A DNA stretch of 64,000 nt, from NCBI GenBank assembly GCA_037178675.1, contig JAYMGJ010000251.1:62001-126000 (forward strand), written 5' to 3'. The translations under genes and the position numbers were made by a program. Below the pieces are notes generated by a model. The model searched no databases. It was not told where the DNA came from and saw only the letters and a list, made by a program, of their open reading frames with translations. Source of the DNA: Scleroderma bovista (Eukaryota > Basidiomycota > Agaricomycetes > Boletales > Sclerodermataceae). The stretch's first letter is position 1, and every line of letters begins with the position of its first letter. Shown one piece after another: positions 12,367 to 23,374 of the stretch.

Positions 12367-13117
12367 GTGACCATTCGGGACATTTGCAGTCTGCTTTTTC
12401 ATCGCTTTGGAGTACCTGCTTTCATATTCCGTTACCAGCAGCTGGTCTTTGATCAGCAAATTTCACGATAGTAACTCCTACCGCATAATCCGGACATTTA
12501 CCTATCTCCAATCATCACTGTAGCATAGCATACATTTGGACATGTACATACCTTACAAACGCAAGTTAGTTAACGCTATCGTTAGGGTTGTTGGAGTGCA
12601 CGTTGATCCAGATTTTGATCAGTGTCAACTTTACCAGGAAGAGTACCTACTTTTATCTTAGAGCCACGGAAAGCTCTCTTACTATAAGCCAACGGATGAG
12701 CAATGCACATTATTCGCGATTGATTGTTCACTGTCATCGTGCTCCGTTTCAATTGTGGGACTTAGTGAAAAATCCTACTCCCAGCCCATTCTTAACCAAC
12801 GTCGTCGGAAAGGGATTAATGCCCTCGTCGACTAGCAGGCTGTGCGAACAAGGAAAGGAGCTTCAACACTTACCGTTCTGATCTCTTTTGCGGGTAATCA
12901 GATTGCTGCCGGTAAAGCTGTTGGGAGCTTCACCATGCGTGAGCTCGAAGCGCATCACGTTCTCGGTAGAGAACACAACTCCTGCTCAACTCACCCTTTA
13001 CGCTAGATGATGAACACGAGCTCAGAGAGACTAGTGGATCTCGTAAAGGCGGACTCATCATAGGTACATACATCGGCCACATAAAAGAATAACGTCCTAA
13101 AAATACAGGACCTGAAA
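12367..13117. other. Intergenic between convergent genes
   Basis: This gap separates the 3' ends of the GH79 gene and the La gene. Short frames near 12588-12881 have no support. Confidence 0.4.
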
Positions 13118-14924
13118 CTACGATTCGTCTGTCTTCGCTTTTTTTGTCGCTGATATGGTCGGTACAGTAGTTCCCCGTATGCCCACGTCGGGTCCACCAT
13201 CAGGTTCAACGGCACGCTTGCGTTTCTCGCCTGCTTGATCTTCGCTGGCACGTTTGTTCCCGTCTTGTTCCCCGCCATTGGATTTGGCTTTGTCTGGTTC
13301 CCTACTCCCGCCAGTTGGACGGCCACCCCGGCCGCGTCCTCTACCGCGCCCCCCGCCACGTCCTCCACGAGAGGAAGGTCCTTTACGGATCTGGGAGCGG
13401 GAGAGAGCGGAACGTGCCGCGAAAGCAGCGCGATTGATTTGGAACGCCCTCTCTTCTTCCTCTGAACAAACTGTTATTACGTGACAGGAGATGAAGAAAG
13501 GGTTTGTAACTTGCCATCCGGTAGAGTCCACTCCACTTCTTTCGAGTTCACAGTCTTGATATTGTCTTTGACGTAGGCGATCTCGTCTTCTGTAAGCGCC
13601 TTATCGAATCCTACAAGACCATAGTCATCGCCCTTCGAGAACTGGATGTAGGGAACACGTGCAAATCGTTCACGAAGTGGAGCCTAGAGAAGGAGCAGCA
13701 TTAATCAGCCCGTACACTACAAGTCTTCGTCATTCATCTTCGCACCTTCATTTCGGTGAAATTGGCGTCTCCTCCACAGCCCGTAAACTTGAGAGTTGCG
13801 CCTTTCACAAGCGGTACATCCTCCTCCTTAACATGCCCTACTCCATCGTCATCGTACACGCGTATCTTGGTACCCATGAACTCCAAGTACACCTCAGGCT
13901 TATTCTTAGCCTTTCCATTGGATTTCGCTTTTGAGTCATTTTCCATCTCCCTGAAAGCGTTGAATCCTTTTCGGGTTATCTTTTCCTTGCGCAGCTCTGC
14001 GGCCTTCCCTGTGAGCCCTTTCTCCTTGATTTTCATGTTACAATATGCCTCTCTACGGGACATGAGCATTATACACCTTTTAAACACCTCCACAGAAAAG
14101 ACTCACTTGGTCATAATCAACAGCTCCTCACCATTCCACGATGGTTTAGGATCCGCATTCAGGAAGGCGTCGACGGATGACGCGTCCGTGAATTCAACAA
14201 ACACAGAACCCTATAAGGCAGCGAGATAATTGATTTCAACGACTCGACTAAAACTGGCTGACCTTGAATTCTTTATTTCCATCCATACGGCGCATTCGAA
14301 CGGCGTTAGTATTGCCGTATTTTTCGAAGAACTCCTCCAGCTTGCTCTGCATGCCAGGTTCTTCATTCCCGAATCCTTTCTGAGAAAGGGACCACCTTAG
14401 TTAACGTTATACGGTGTAAATTTGGGATGAAGGAGACTTACAGCATACACACTTCTCTCGAACTGACCTTTTGGCGGAGCAACCTCCGTGCGACGTCGTA
14501 CATTTTCTCCAGCCTCGTCAACCTCAAGCTCAGTACTCCCACGGAGTGCGCGTAGAATAAACTCTTGTCCTCGCACGGCGTAATCTTGCATGCGTTTGAA
14601 CGAAGAGACAGTTTTGACTGGAACCCAATGCTCCGGATTTGCGGTGTGAAGCGTCCACATAAACCTCGAAAGAACACAGATGAGAATACAAGTGACAAAC
14701 TGCCGAACTCGACATACTTATCGAATGGAAGGTTGGAGTCCGCAAAGTAAAATTCCACTATCGCAAGTTGAACCAGTGTCGAACTCGGTGGACAGCCAAA
14801 GCAATGATTTACCTTGTTTCCGTGCACTATCAAATAGCTTCTCCTGCTCATCATCTTTCACTTCTTCAGATGTTGGCGTGACATCGACCTCGACCACTCC
14901 TGCAGATTCCGACCTAGTCGACAT
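13118..14924 (-). CDS. La-type RNA-binding protein (Lhp1/La homologue)
   Basis: A minus-strand multi-exon gene starts at the ATG at 14924 (MSTRSESAGVVEVDV). La proteins bind the 3' UUU-OH of new RNA polymerase III transcripts and protect them during maturation in the nucleus. The La motif is spread over the first exons: KLFDSARKQ, spliced to VEFYFADSNLPFDKY, spliced to WTLHTANPEHWVPVKTV, then SFKRMQDYA. An RRM follows (SVYAKGF; FFEKYGNTNAVRMRRM; KGSVFVEFTDASSVDAFL). A second RNA-binding-like region (VYLEFMGTKIRVYDDD; VGFDKALTEDEIAYVKD) comes next. The C terminus is basic with an RGG-like tract (RGGRGGGRGRGRGRGG) and a lysine-rich nuclear-targeting tail (EKRKRAVEP; KKAKTDES). The order and length fit a complete La protein. 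Confidence 0.9.
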
Positions 14925-15802
14925 ATTGAAATGAATAAGATACAAAAAAAAGGGAAGATATACGGCGTCAACAATGAGCCGTTAAGTTTTGGAAGATGTC
15001 GGTGAACAACAGCGGATACCAGGTATCAGCGGAGAAATCGAGGTTGATGGAGCTTCGCAAGTGACAGTAAAGATTTCGTTTACTAGCTAGTGACTCGCGA
15101 TCATATCTCGGCTAAATCCGAAGGATTCGGTTCGGTTTCCCTTTTAGGGAACACCCTCATAGTTGGAGGTGGGCACGTCTGAAGTGAGAAATGGCGAACT
15201 AGTGGTACTTTACAGAGCCAGCAATGGCGACCTTCCCTCCACTTGGATGCACCCTGCCTGCACACGGCCCAACCTAAATAATCAACTTAATATGCGAAGT
15301 GTCAATGATTTACCTTCCTGGCCTCCCCGAAGGTTAATGTAACTGCCGAGGTCCCACTAACCCCAATTTGAGCCTATCGGTAGATTGCCTAGAGCTAAAT
15401 GTACCATCCAGGAGATTGGCATACTTATGGAACTCACTCACATAATACAAGCAAGAGTTGTCAGTGAGGGTTGGCATGGCACGTCGCAGCTACTACCAAT
15501 GATACTCCGACAGTGACACGTCCACTGTACATGATAATCTGTACACATACATACATGTTGGCTCCTAAAAGGGTGCGACCAGAAATACGATGTAGAAAAA
15601 TTATTCATTCTGTTATGACTGCTTTGCTATAATCTGTCGAGATTCAAGATAATGCTATGGGCTGGGCAAGTGTAGAAAATGAAGTGGCAACGAGTGTAAA
15701 TAAAGAGGCGATCGAATGGATGGTTCGTCCCTCAAACTTATCTCTGGGCCAATGATTCCCATATTATCACGTAGCTGCGCCAGGCGGTGTCATTAGCACA
15801 TA
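14925..15802. other. Intergenic, no supported gene
   Basis: This lies between the La start and the elongase 3' end. No open frame with exon-like features was found and no repeat was noticed. Confidence 0.45.
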
Positions 15803-17046
15803 TCACTCTACACGAAATGGGTGCTTACTGGAGTCGACGCGAAACAGCAGGCTCGTAGATGGTGTTCCACTCGATTTAGTTCTTTTGTGGTTGCTGGCTG
15901 TATTGTTAATCCCCAACGTCTTCTTTGCTTGAGCGTTTTTGACGTATGTCTGGTGGAAGAAGTCGACAAACAGGAGGAGATAGCTCATGACAATACCGGC
16001 GCCGGTGATTCCTGCGGTTGGTGTCCCGGAGCAATTCCCGACATGGGGAAACACTGGCCACCAATTATGTGCCGCGTAGTTATAACCTGGTATAGTAACA
16101 CATTTAGCATGAAGATGTATTCAAAATGGGATGTCCTCACTCGCAAAGGCAGCCGAGGCGAGGATGATCACAAATTGTATTATTTGCAAGGTGGTGAGAT
16201 GTCGTTTCCACTGATCACAAAGATGAATAATCGTTACACCAAAGGCGGATACACCCACCCAGAATCTAGCCCCACCCGCCGTTGCGAAGTAGTAGTAGTC
16301 TATAATTTGCTTCAGAAAGTGGGCAACCGATATCGGACCACATAAGCTTACACATTATGACGTGAACACCGAGATTGAGCAAGGCCGCCACCCAGCACTC
16401 CAAGGGATGATTCTCAGTAATGGCGGGTACTGGCCTGGCATATTACTTACGACTGTCGCCCGAGCGTTCAACTGGACAAATGCCAACACCGCTGTAGCGG
16501 CATGGTGATAGACATGAAGAAACACTGCCAACTGGTAGTTAGACAGAGCCAAGCCGCTCAAGGACTGGCCTACTCAGAGGTTTCTTCTTCAAGGCCAGGA
16601 AAACAGTGTCGAAAAATTCGTAGTATTTGAAGTAATAATTCATGAGTAGATAGAATTCCAATCTCTGATGGTAATATACTCAGCCAGATCGTACCAATGG
16701 TTACTCACATACTCACTGGGGTGTAAGCCTCTTGTGCACAGATGACGCCATATGTGCCAAGTTTCCTCCAGTTTGACAAGACCTCCTCACCAAGGAGTGT
16801 CATGAGTACGAGGCTTGCTACACATAGCAAGAGGTTGTGGGCACGGAAGAGAGTGGTAAGCTTGACCGGTGCTCGGTGCTCCATGATCTTGCGGGTTCCA
16901 AATACAACTGATAGGTAAGTCACTGTCATAGAAATGACGGCGGGCCATGTTGAGATGGGTGTCTCGCCCCGGATGTATGACTTCAGGGAAAGTGGGATAG
17001 ATTCGGTGGGAAGGAGGGTCAGAAGATGGTCTGCGAGGCTGGACAT
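15803..17046 (-). CDS. ELO-family very-long-chain fatty acid elongase
   Basis: A minus-strand gene runs from the ATG at 17046 (MSSLADHLLTLLPTES) to the stop at 15803. ELO proteins are ER membrane condensing enzymes (3-ketoacyl-CoA synthases) that extend fatty acids by two carbons. Signatures in order: a hydrophobic segment TYLSVVFGTRKIM; FRAHNLLLCVASLVLM; YYFKYYEFFDTVFLALKKKPL; the histidine box FLHVYHHAATAVLAF; NARATV; YYYFATAGGARFW; WKRHLTTLQIIQFV; and a last membrane segment MSYLLLFVDFFHQTYVK. The tail is lysine-rich. At least six short introns interrupt it; one splits GGARFW from WKRHLTT. Length and motifs fit a complete ELO protein of roughly 300 residues. Confidence 0.88.
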
Positions 17047-18853
17047 GGTGGTGGGATGGCGAACTTCCGGCCGTAATCCCCTACTTGTACGAGCTCAGCC
17101 ATGGAAAGCTTGTATTTGATGAGATAACATGATTTGAGACCACGGGAGGAGACTTCTTCGCAACACTCCCGTCAAAAATTTTGTACCGATGATAGTCCCA
17201 TTTGCACGGCATGTACGTCAGCACGTCAACAGCGCATCGTCCGATTGATTGGCGCACTCTTTTTCCCAGCTTGTCTTTGTTCCGCTTAGTGCCGTGCAGT
17301 GTGCCCCCTGTTTTTGCACTCGCATTATTCCAAAGATCAATATCATGGTAAGTATAGTACGTGGCCAAAGCTATCCGCCAGCCAGGAGCTGGATCCGAGA
17401 TTAGGCCTCTCCCAAAGCAAGTGCGATACTATTCCCATTATCACATCGTAATGCGAAGCCCGGGTGATGAAATGTTGTCACGGATGCTTGTTCCGAAGAT
17501 GGTCGTTTAGGCTCCAGAAATATAAATGCAATATAATAATTTTTGATGGTCTGACCAGGAGAATCAAAAGGCAGCAGCAAATTTTCCGTCGACATTGACT
17601 TACTAATGACCCCACTTCCGAACAGAAGCGTGGCACGGGCGTGACGGCATTAAGATTCTGACCAAGAGGATGCCGAACAAGAGGTAATAAATTCCATCAA
17701 ATAAACGAACTGGTTCAAAGGTTGGATATGGGGAAACCAGAAGTATAGTGATGTAATCTCACCCTGTTTTGTGGCTGACATATTTCGATTGAAAATTCGA
17801 AATGATGTGCCAACATTTGTGTTTGATTTGAAGGCTGACCGGGAGTCTGATCACAGGTTCAATCAACTTCCCTGATCCGAATAGCTCTTCATGCGGTCCC
17901 GTATATTGTAAGTCTGTTCAGAAGTCAATCAAGGCGAACAGTTCCGAAATTTGCTGCGTTATATTTGTTAACATCGCCCTCACTAGGAGAAATGCTTGCA
18001 TAAGCGTGCCTCCGACGATTGCTAAAATGAAGTAGGAAGAGCACATAAAGATTCAGATGAGTTAGGAGGAGCACATACTACTGACCTTGAAGCCTCGGTT
18101 TCACATGACTGACGTCGTCACGTAGCGCCCATGCAGTGAGCCCTAGCCAATTCTAGTCAGTCGAAGTGCAACTTGCTGTAGTGCAATGGTCCATGCAGTT
18201 GTGTGGAATCCTCAGAGCATCCTGGGACAGTTTGGAGAGCTGGGACGTTTGAAGGTCCGTCACTGGAGCGCATTCGCATCAAGGACCGAGAACGTAAGCA
18301 CTAATTGCATTGGATCGGCGTGTCTAAGCGATGATACCCGCTGATCGAGTCTGCCCACTGCAAACAGCCAAGATTATCAACGCTAGTGGTGTTCCACTGC
18401 TGGAATGCACAATCATTTCTGCGGTAATATCTGGAAGACAAGCTTGCGATAAGTACATAAACCGACTTCAGTTTCGAAGCGGCGATTCATGCTTGTCAGG
18501 CTCGCTTAATGTGACTTGGCACTGGGGTTCGCCCATGTGCAACAGAGTTTGTTAAACTGTTTTGCAGATAACCTTCCAAGGTCCGGTCTGTCCATCCAAT
18601 AGACTATCTCTGACCTCTTGAAAAGTTGCAAACACATCATTCTGAGAAAGCCCTGGGCTCTGGGGAGTTCTCTGATTGGGTAAGGCAAGTCGAGGCACAT
18701 TGTCGATCCAACTAGTAAGCGTCACACATGATGACTGGTGACACTTAGCTTTGTGAATCGTGATCAGTGTGATTGGGCGTCCTTGAATACCGTGGTCTAG
18801 CCTCTCGGGTAATACTGCTACTTTTTATAACTGAAATCTGTCCCGTGGTCTGA
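17047..18853. other. Intergenic, no supported gene
   Basis: Two short minus-strand frames (17081-17368 and 17401-17595) and one plus-strand frame (18331-18555) are open, but none has recognisable motifs or spliced continuation. At 18829-18838 a TTTTTATAAC element lies about 20 bp before the P450 coding region and matches the position of TTTATAA in the second P450 copy. Confidence 0.4.
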
Positions 18854-20965
18854 GTGGTGTTCACTCTAGAGCAATTTGCCTGGACAGTATGTGCAGGTGC
18901 TGCATTTGTCGTCTTATGCACATATCTCTGCATCCCGAAGGGACTGCCTCCTGGAATTTCTGGGCCCTGGGGTTTACTGGAAATTCCCAACAAGAACCCA
19001 TGGTTGGCGGTGTTGGCAATGAATCACAAATATGGTTTGTGACCACTAGCATCTACCACACGATGATTTACTAACGGCAAGACTATTCGTAAAGGTGATA
19101 TTTCTTCTCTCCATTTGTTTGGGCGCAACATCATCTTTATTGGTTCAGCCAAAATCGCTGAGGAGCTTCTCGACAAACATAGTGTGAACTATTCCGACCG
19201 CCCGCGATCTGTCATGTCTGCTGAACTTTCTGGATGGGGAAAGATCTTGTTGCTTTCCAACTATAATGAGTGGTTCAGACAGCACCGGAAGTGGATTGCG
19301 CAAGAGATTGGCGGCTATGGCACGGTCCAGAAATTGCACCAGTTGATGGAATACGAAACTCGCAGATTCCTCTGTTGCGTACTCAATGACCCAGATCGAA
19401 CACAAGCACATGTTCGCAAGTATGCGCTGGACTCCTTACAGTGAAATAAACACTGACTATTCATGCAGACATTTCACATCCATCATTCTCCGTATCACCT
19501 ATGGGTACAAGACCATAGAAGGGGATGATCCTTTAGTAGATTTGGCTCACCTAGCGAACTCGCAGCTCTCCTTGAGCACGTTACCAGGAGGCTACTACGT
19601 GGATATCTTTCCAATTAGTGTGTAGTTGGTTGTCTTTCCAGATCCGCCTCGCGCTCATTCACGATCCCAGTGAAATACATTCCATCTTGGCTCCCAGGCG
19701 CTGGCTTCAAAAGGAAGGCTAAGCAATATGCAGCAGTTATTCGTGACTTGGTCCAAATCCCGTACGACTGCGCCAAATCTCGGTTGGTGAGAACTGTGAT
19801 AGCATATTACATGACTCTTTATTGACTATTTCCGAGATCGCTGGTACTGCTTTGCTGTCATTTGCTGTGCGGCTGTTAAGCAAGTCGAATCTCACGGAAG
19901 AGTATGAGGATAGCGTAAAATGGGCTTCTGCAACATTGTATCAAGGTTTGTTCCTCCCCACAGCGGTATAATTTGCTGAAAGTACCACAGGTGGTGCTGA
20001 CACTGTAAGTACCAAACACCCTGGGGGGGGGGTTACAGTGCATGTTTTATTTACTCACCTATCTGGATCTAGCCCAACTCCGTTGCTTATGCCTTCTATC
20101 TTGCAATGACGTTATATCCGCGCGTCATGAAGAAGGCACAGGCGGAGCTCGACAATGTTGTCGGCACCAAGAGACTGCCCACATTCGCCGACCGCTCATC
20201 ACTACCTTACATGGAGGCATTGTTTACAGAGCTTCTTCGGTGGCACACTCCTGCTCCTATGAGTACGTTCTGTCTCCTGCAGTTGCTCTTCGCTATATGT
20301 GTTTCTCAGCCATAAGATGCACCCGGACCGACGATATGTATGAGGGGTATTTCATCCCGGCAGGTTCATATGTTTTTGCTAATATCTGGTGCGTTTGACC
20401 CATCAAGCATCCTGAGGCGTGCTAAATAACAGAAGGGGAATTCTTCATGATGAGCGCACTTACACGGATCCCTTGGAGTTCAAGCCTGAACGGTTCCTAG
20501 GTGATGAGCCAGAGACGGATCCAAGGAATGTCTGCTTTGGCTTCGGGAGGAGGTAGGCAAATTGATTTCCTTCTTGGATACAATGACCCATGAGAATACA
20601 CGGCGCAGACGATGCCCAGGTAAGATATTTTGTGGTTCCTGGATTACAGCAACCGATCATAGTTTATCCGAAGGTTATTTCCTTGCTTACTCGTCGGTTT
20701 GGCTCATGTGCGCTCAAGCACTTGCTGCATTCGACATTTCGAAGTGTATCGAGAATGGTGTCGAAATCACGCCGGAAGTGGACTTGGTAGGAGAAACCAT
20801 CTGGCACGTCTTCAGATTTTGGCTACATGTTCGTATCTCAATGTGACCATTGACAGTCACCAGGCACTATTTAAGTGTTCTATTAGACCTCGTTCCGCAG
20901 AAGCAAAGGCTCTTATTGAAGAGGAATTTCCTTACGATGATAGACACGGGGAGACTTTTGCATGA
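18854..20965 (+). pseudogene. Cytochrome P450, tandem copy 1, probably non-functional
   Basis: This copy is strongly similar to the intact gene at 23375-25512, exon by exon. It retains the proline-rich hinge (IPKGLPPGISGPWGLLE), NYSDRPRSVMS, the RKWIAQEIGG helix, YEDSVKWASATLYQGGADT (I-helix region), LLRWHTPAPM (ExxR region), the PERF block (FKPERFLGD), and the heme loop FGFGRRRCPG assembled over an 11-nt microexon at 20609-20619. Two lesions are visible. Where copy 2 has its ATG, the aligned codon is TGA, and the frame opens only at GTG 18854. One base is also missing near 20814 relative to copy 2, so the frame ends early and the conserved FKCSIRPRSAEAKALIEEE tail falls in another frame. An unrecognised upstream exon or alternative splice could rescue it. 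Confidence 0.7.
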
Positions 20966-21799
20966 CGACTACATTATACAAGTCCAAATCCTTATTTGCT
21001 ACATTTATTGTTATGACTCAATGTACTATCACTTGACCGGTCTTGCAAAATGAAAACACCATGTCTCATAGCTACACAACCACATAAGTATTGTACAAAT
21101 TACATAGGCAGGTAGGGGACCATGTATGAAGGAACTTGAGATAGAAATTAAAGCAATATGTGAGGTGTAGAGGCTGCCAGAACGATGCCGGTTTATCGCA
21201 CAAAATGACGCAGAGTTCCCATCCGCCAAATGGAGAGCTGTCACCCAGTGTCACACCTAACTTTACAACTCCGACGCTTTGATAACCAAATGCCGTGCAA
21301 CGACTGCTGAAGGGTAGCAACTTATGTAAGACACTTTTACGCACTGTGGTGGCTGCTGAGTCACTCCGCCAGTACTCCGCTTGACATTGTCACGCTCTTG
21401 CATCACTTCATTGCAATGTCAATCGCAATTGAAATGTCCTCTTGACTGCGTCCAAAAATTTTGTAGGAAGTAGGGAAGTATATGAAGAATCACATTTCAG
21501 CTTTGTATGTTTATCTGGTGTGATTTGATTTCAGCCCTGATGAGTTGTTCTGAAAATAGCCCCTTTAGAGCAGTAAATGGTGTCCTGCTCGTGTACAGAC
21601 ATATTTTATTGAAAAAAAGGATACTCGAAATGCCGCCTGCGTTGGCAGAACCCTTGCTTGCTGCATGCACTTTGGACTGCTTAAATTGATTACCTGATGG
21701 CTATCAGATGCATAGCACTAGTAACTAGTATATAGTATTGATCTCTTCATCTGCTATGCAGAAGACACCATCCAAGGGCATGCCACTGGCCAGATGATT
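20966..21799. other. Intergenic, no supported gene
   Basis: No gene is seen between P450 copy 1 and the helicase relic. Several short unsupported frames are present. Confidence 0.4.
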
Positions 21800-22366
21800 G
21801 TCAAACAAGAAGTCCAAGCAAGAATGATTGCTAGCCATGGTGGAACTAGCAATAGGCATGAAGGTGATAGTGACTACAAATGTAGAGACAGACCAGGATA
21901 TTACCAACAGCACACATGGAACCATCATGGACATAATACTGCACCCTGACAAAACATACTCAAAGGAGGAATGAGACATGGTCTTGAAGAATGTACCATT
22001 ATACCTCTTGGTGAAGCTAGAGCACATGCAACTGCAAGCCAAACCATTAAAAGGTCTAGAGGCAGTTGTCATATTCATTGAACTTGTTACCAAGTCTATG
22101 CAAGTCTGGGTTGTCAAGAATGATGGAAACCAACCACAGCAAATGGTCAAATGGCATCAATTTCTGATTACAGCAGCATATGCATTCACAGACTATCAAT
22201 CACAAGGTTGAACAATCCCATACATTGTAATGGATATAGCAACACACCACCTACAGGGGGCCTTAGCCTGTTCAACCTCTATGTTGCGCTCTCACGCAGT
22301 TCAGGGAAATCAACCATACAAGTGCTGAGGGATTTCGATGCCAAAGTATTCCAAGCTATCACATAG
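21800..22366 (+). pseudogene. Relic of a PIF1/Helitron-type DNA helicase C-terminal region
   Basis: Read across frames and stops, the plus strand carries remnants of a PIF1-family helicase C terminus. In order: AIGMKVIVTTNVETDQDITN (usual text around the fifth helicase motif), GTIMDIILHPD, NVPLYLLVKLEHMQLQ, ITAAYAFTDYQSQG followed by a stop and TIPYIVMDIAT, then GGLSLFNLYVALSRSSGKST and LRDFDAKVF in another frame. The AFT-Q-SQG and LYVALSRS blocks are diagnostic of SF1 helicases of this group. At least two in-frame stops and one frameshift make it dead. It lies between the two P450 copies. It could derive from a Helitron or from a captured PIF1 gene; I see no Rep domain. Confidence 0.72.
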
Positions 22367-23374
22367 CTTGCAACTACTTGCCAAAGATGATTCATTAAAA
22401 AAAACTCGACATGGAGACGAAAGAGCAATGGAAAAGAAATGGAAGAGGGCGGCAGCAAAACTGAAGGGAAGGAGACTTGGTAAGGACGAGATCGAGAGAT
22501 AGAGGTGCCAAACAAGGCGATTACTAATAGGACACAAGGGCGAATTTTATATTTCTCACGCTCGTCCAGAATAGGGAACGTTTTCCAAACCGGCAGGTTC
22601 TCACGATTTAACGAACTCCCAGAACCCTTGCTCTGCAAGCAAGGGAATAACCCTCTTGATATATAGTATAACATGCTCTATGTACGACTACTTGGCTTGG
22701 ATTGAAGTGTTGCGTGTTGTAGTTAGTGTTTTGCATCTCCCTGTCATTTTGCAACACCGGTCAAGTGATAGTAAATCGAAAAACCATGGGCACATTGATT
22801 GTGCTGTCACCGAGATCGTGAGACTGACATGTATTTGATTCGGAGTTCGAAGTGACAGTTGGCAAGTCGTGGCGCCCCGAACTGGAGAAATGGATATAGT
22901 AAACAAGAAAAGCAATGACAGGTCCTTTTGTCCCGCGGGCGTACCACTCTCATTCACGAATCACAACAGACAGGTCTTCGAGTCTCTTTTTTGGGACGAC
23001 TCTGTCAGCCAATCGGGTTAGAGACCGGATCCCGGTTTTCAGTTCATGCGGTTATCATTCCTTCATCAATCCGAAGTAATTGCCCTGAGGATATATGAGT
23101 GTATCTGTTGACGTTGTTTATTCAGATCATATGGCTTCTGGAAATCCATCCGATTATTTCGCAAATGCCGTCCAAGGTCTCTACTAGTACTCCGGGCGGT
23201 CCGGGCGGTGCCATTTTTAATTGCTGACATGGGTCACCATCGATCACTTACACGTTAGTCATACATATACACGGACCCAATACCGCGGAAGTTACTGGCT
23301 AACCTTGATTACAGCGGATGCTAACCTCGATGCTTTATAAGTGAACTCCATTTCTGATCCGGCCAGTTCGCAAC
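22367..23374. other. Intergenic; upstream region of P450 copy 2
   Basis: No gene is supported. GCTTTATAAG at about 23331-23340 sits roughly 35 bp before the ATG at 23375 and is a likely TATA box, mirrored in copy 1. Confidence 0.4.

Noticed and set aside
21725..22150. 141-codon minus-strand frame
   Set aside because: The opposite strand carries clear helicase motifs, so this is a shadow of the relic.
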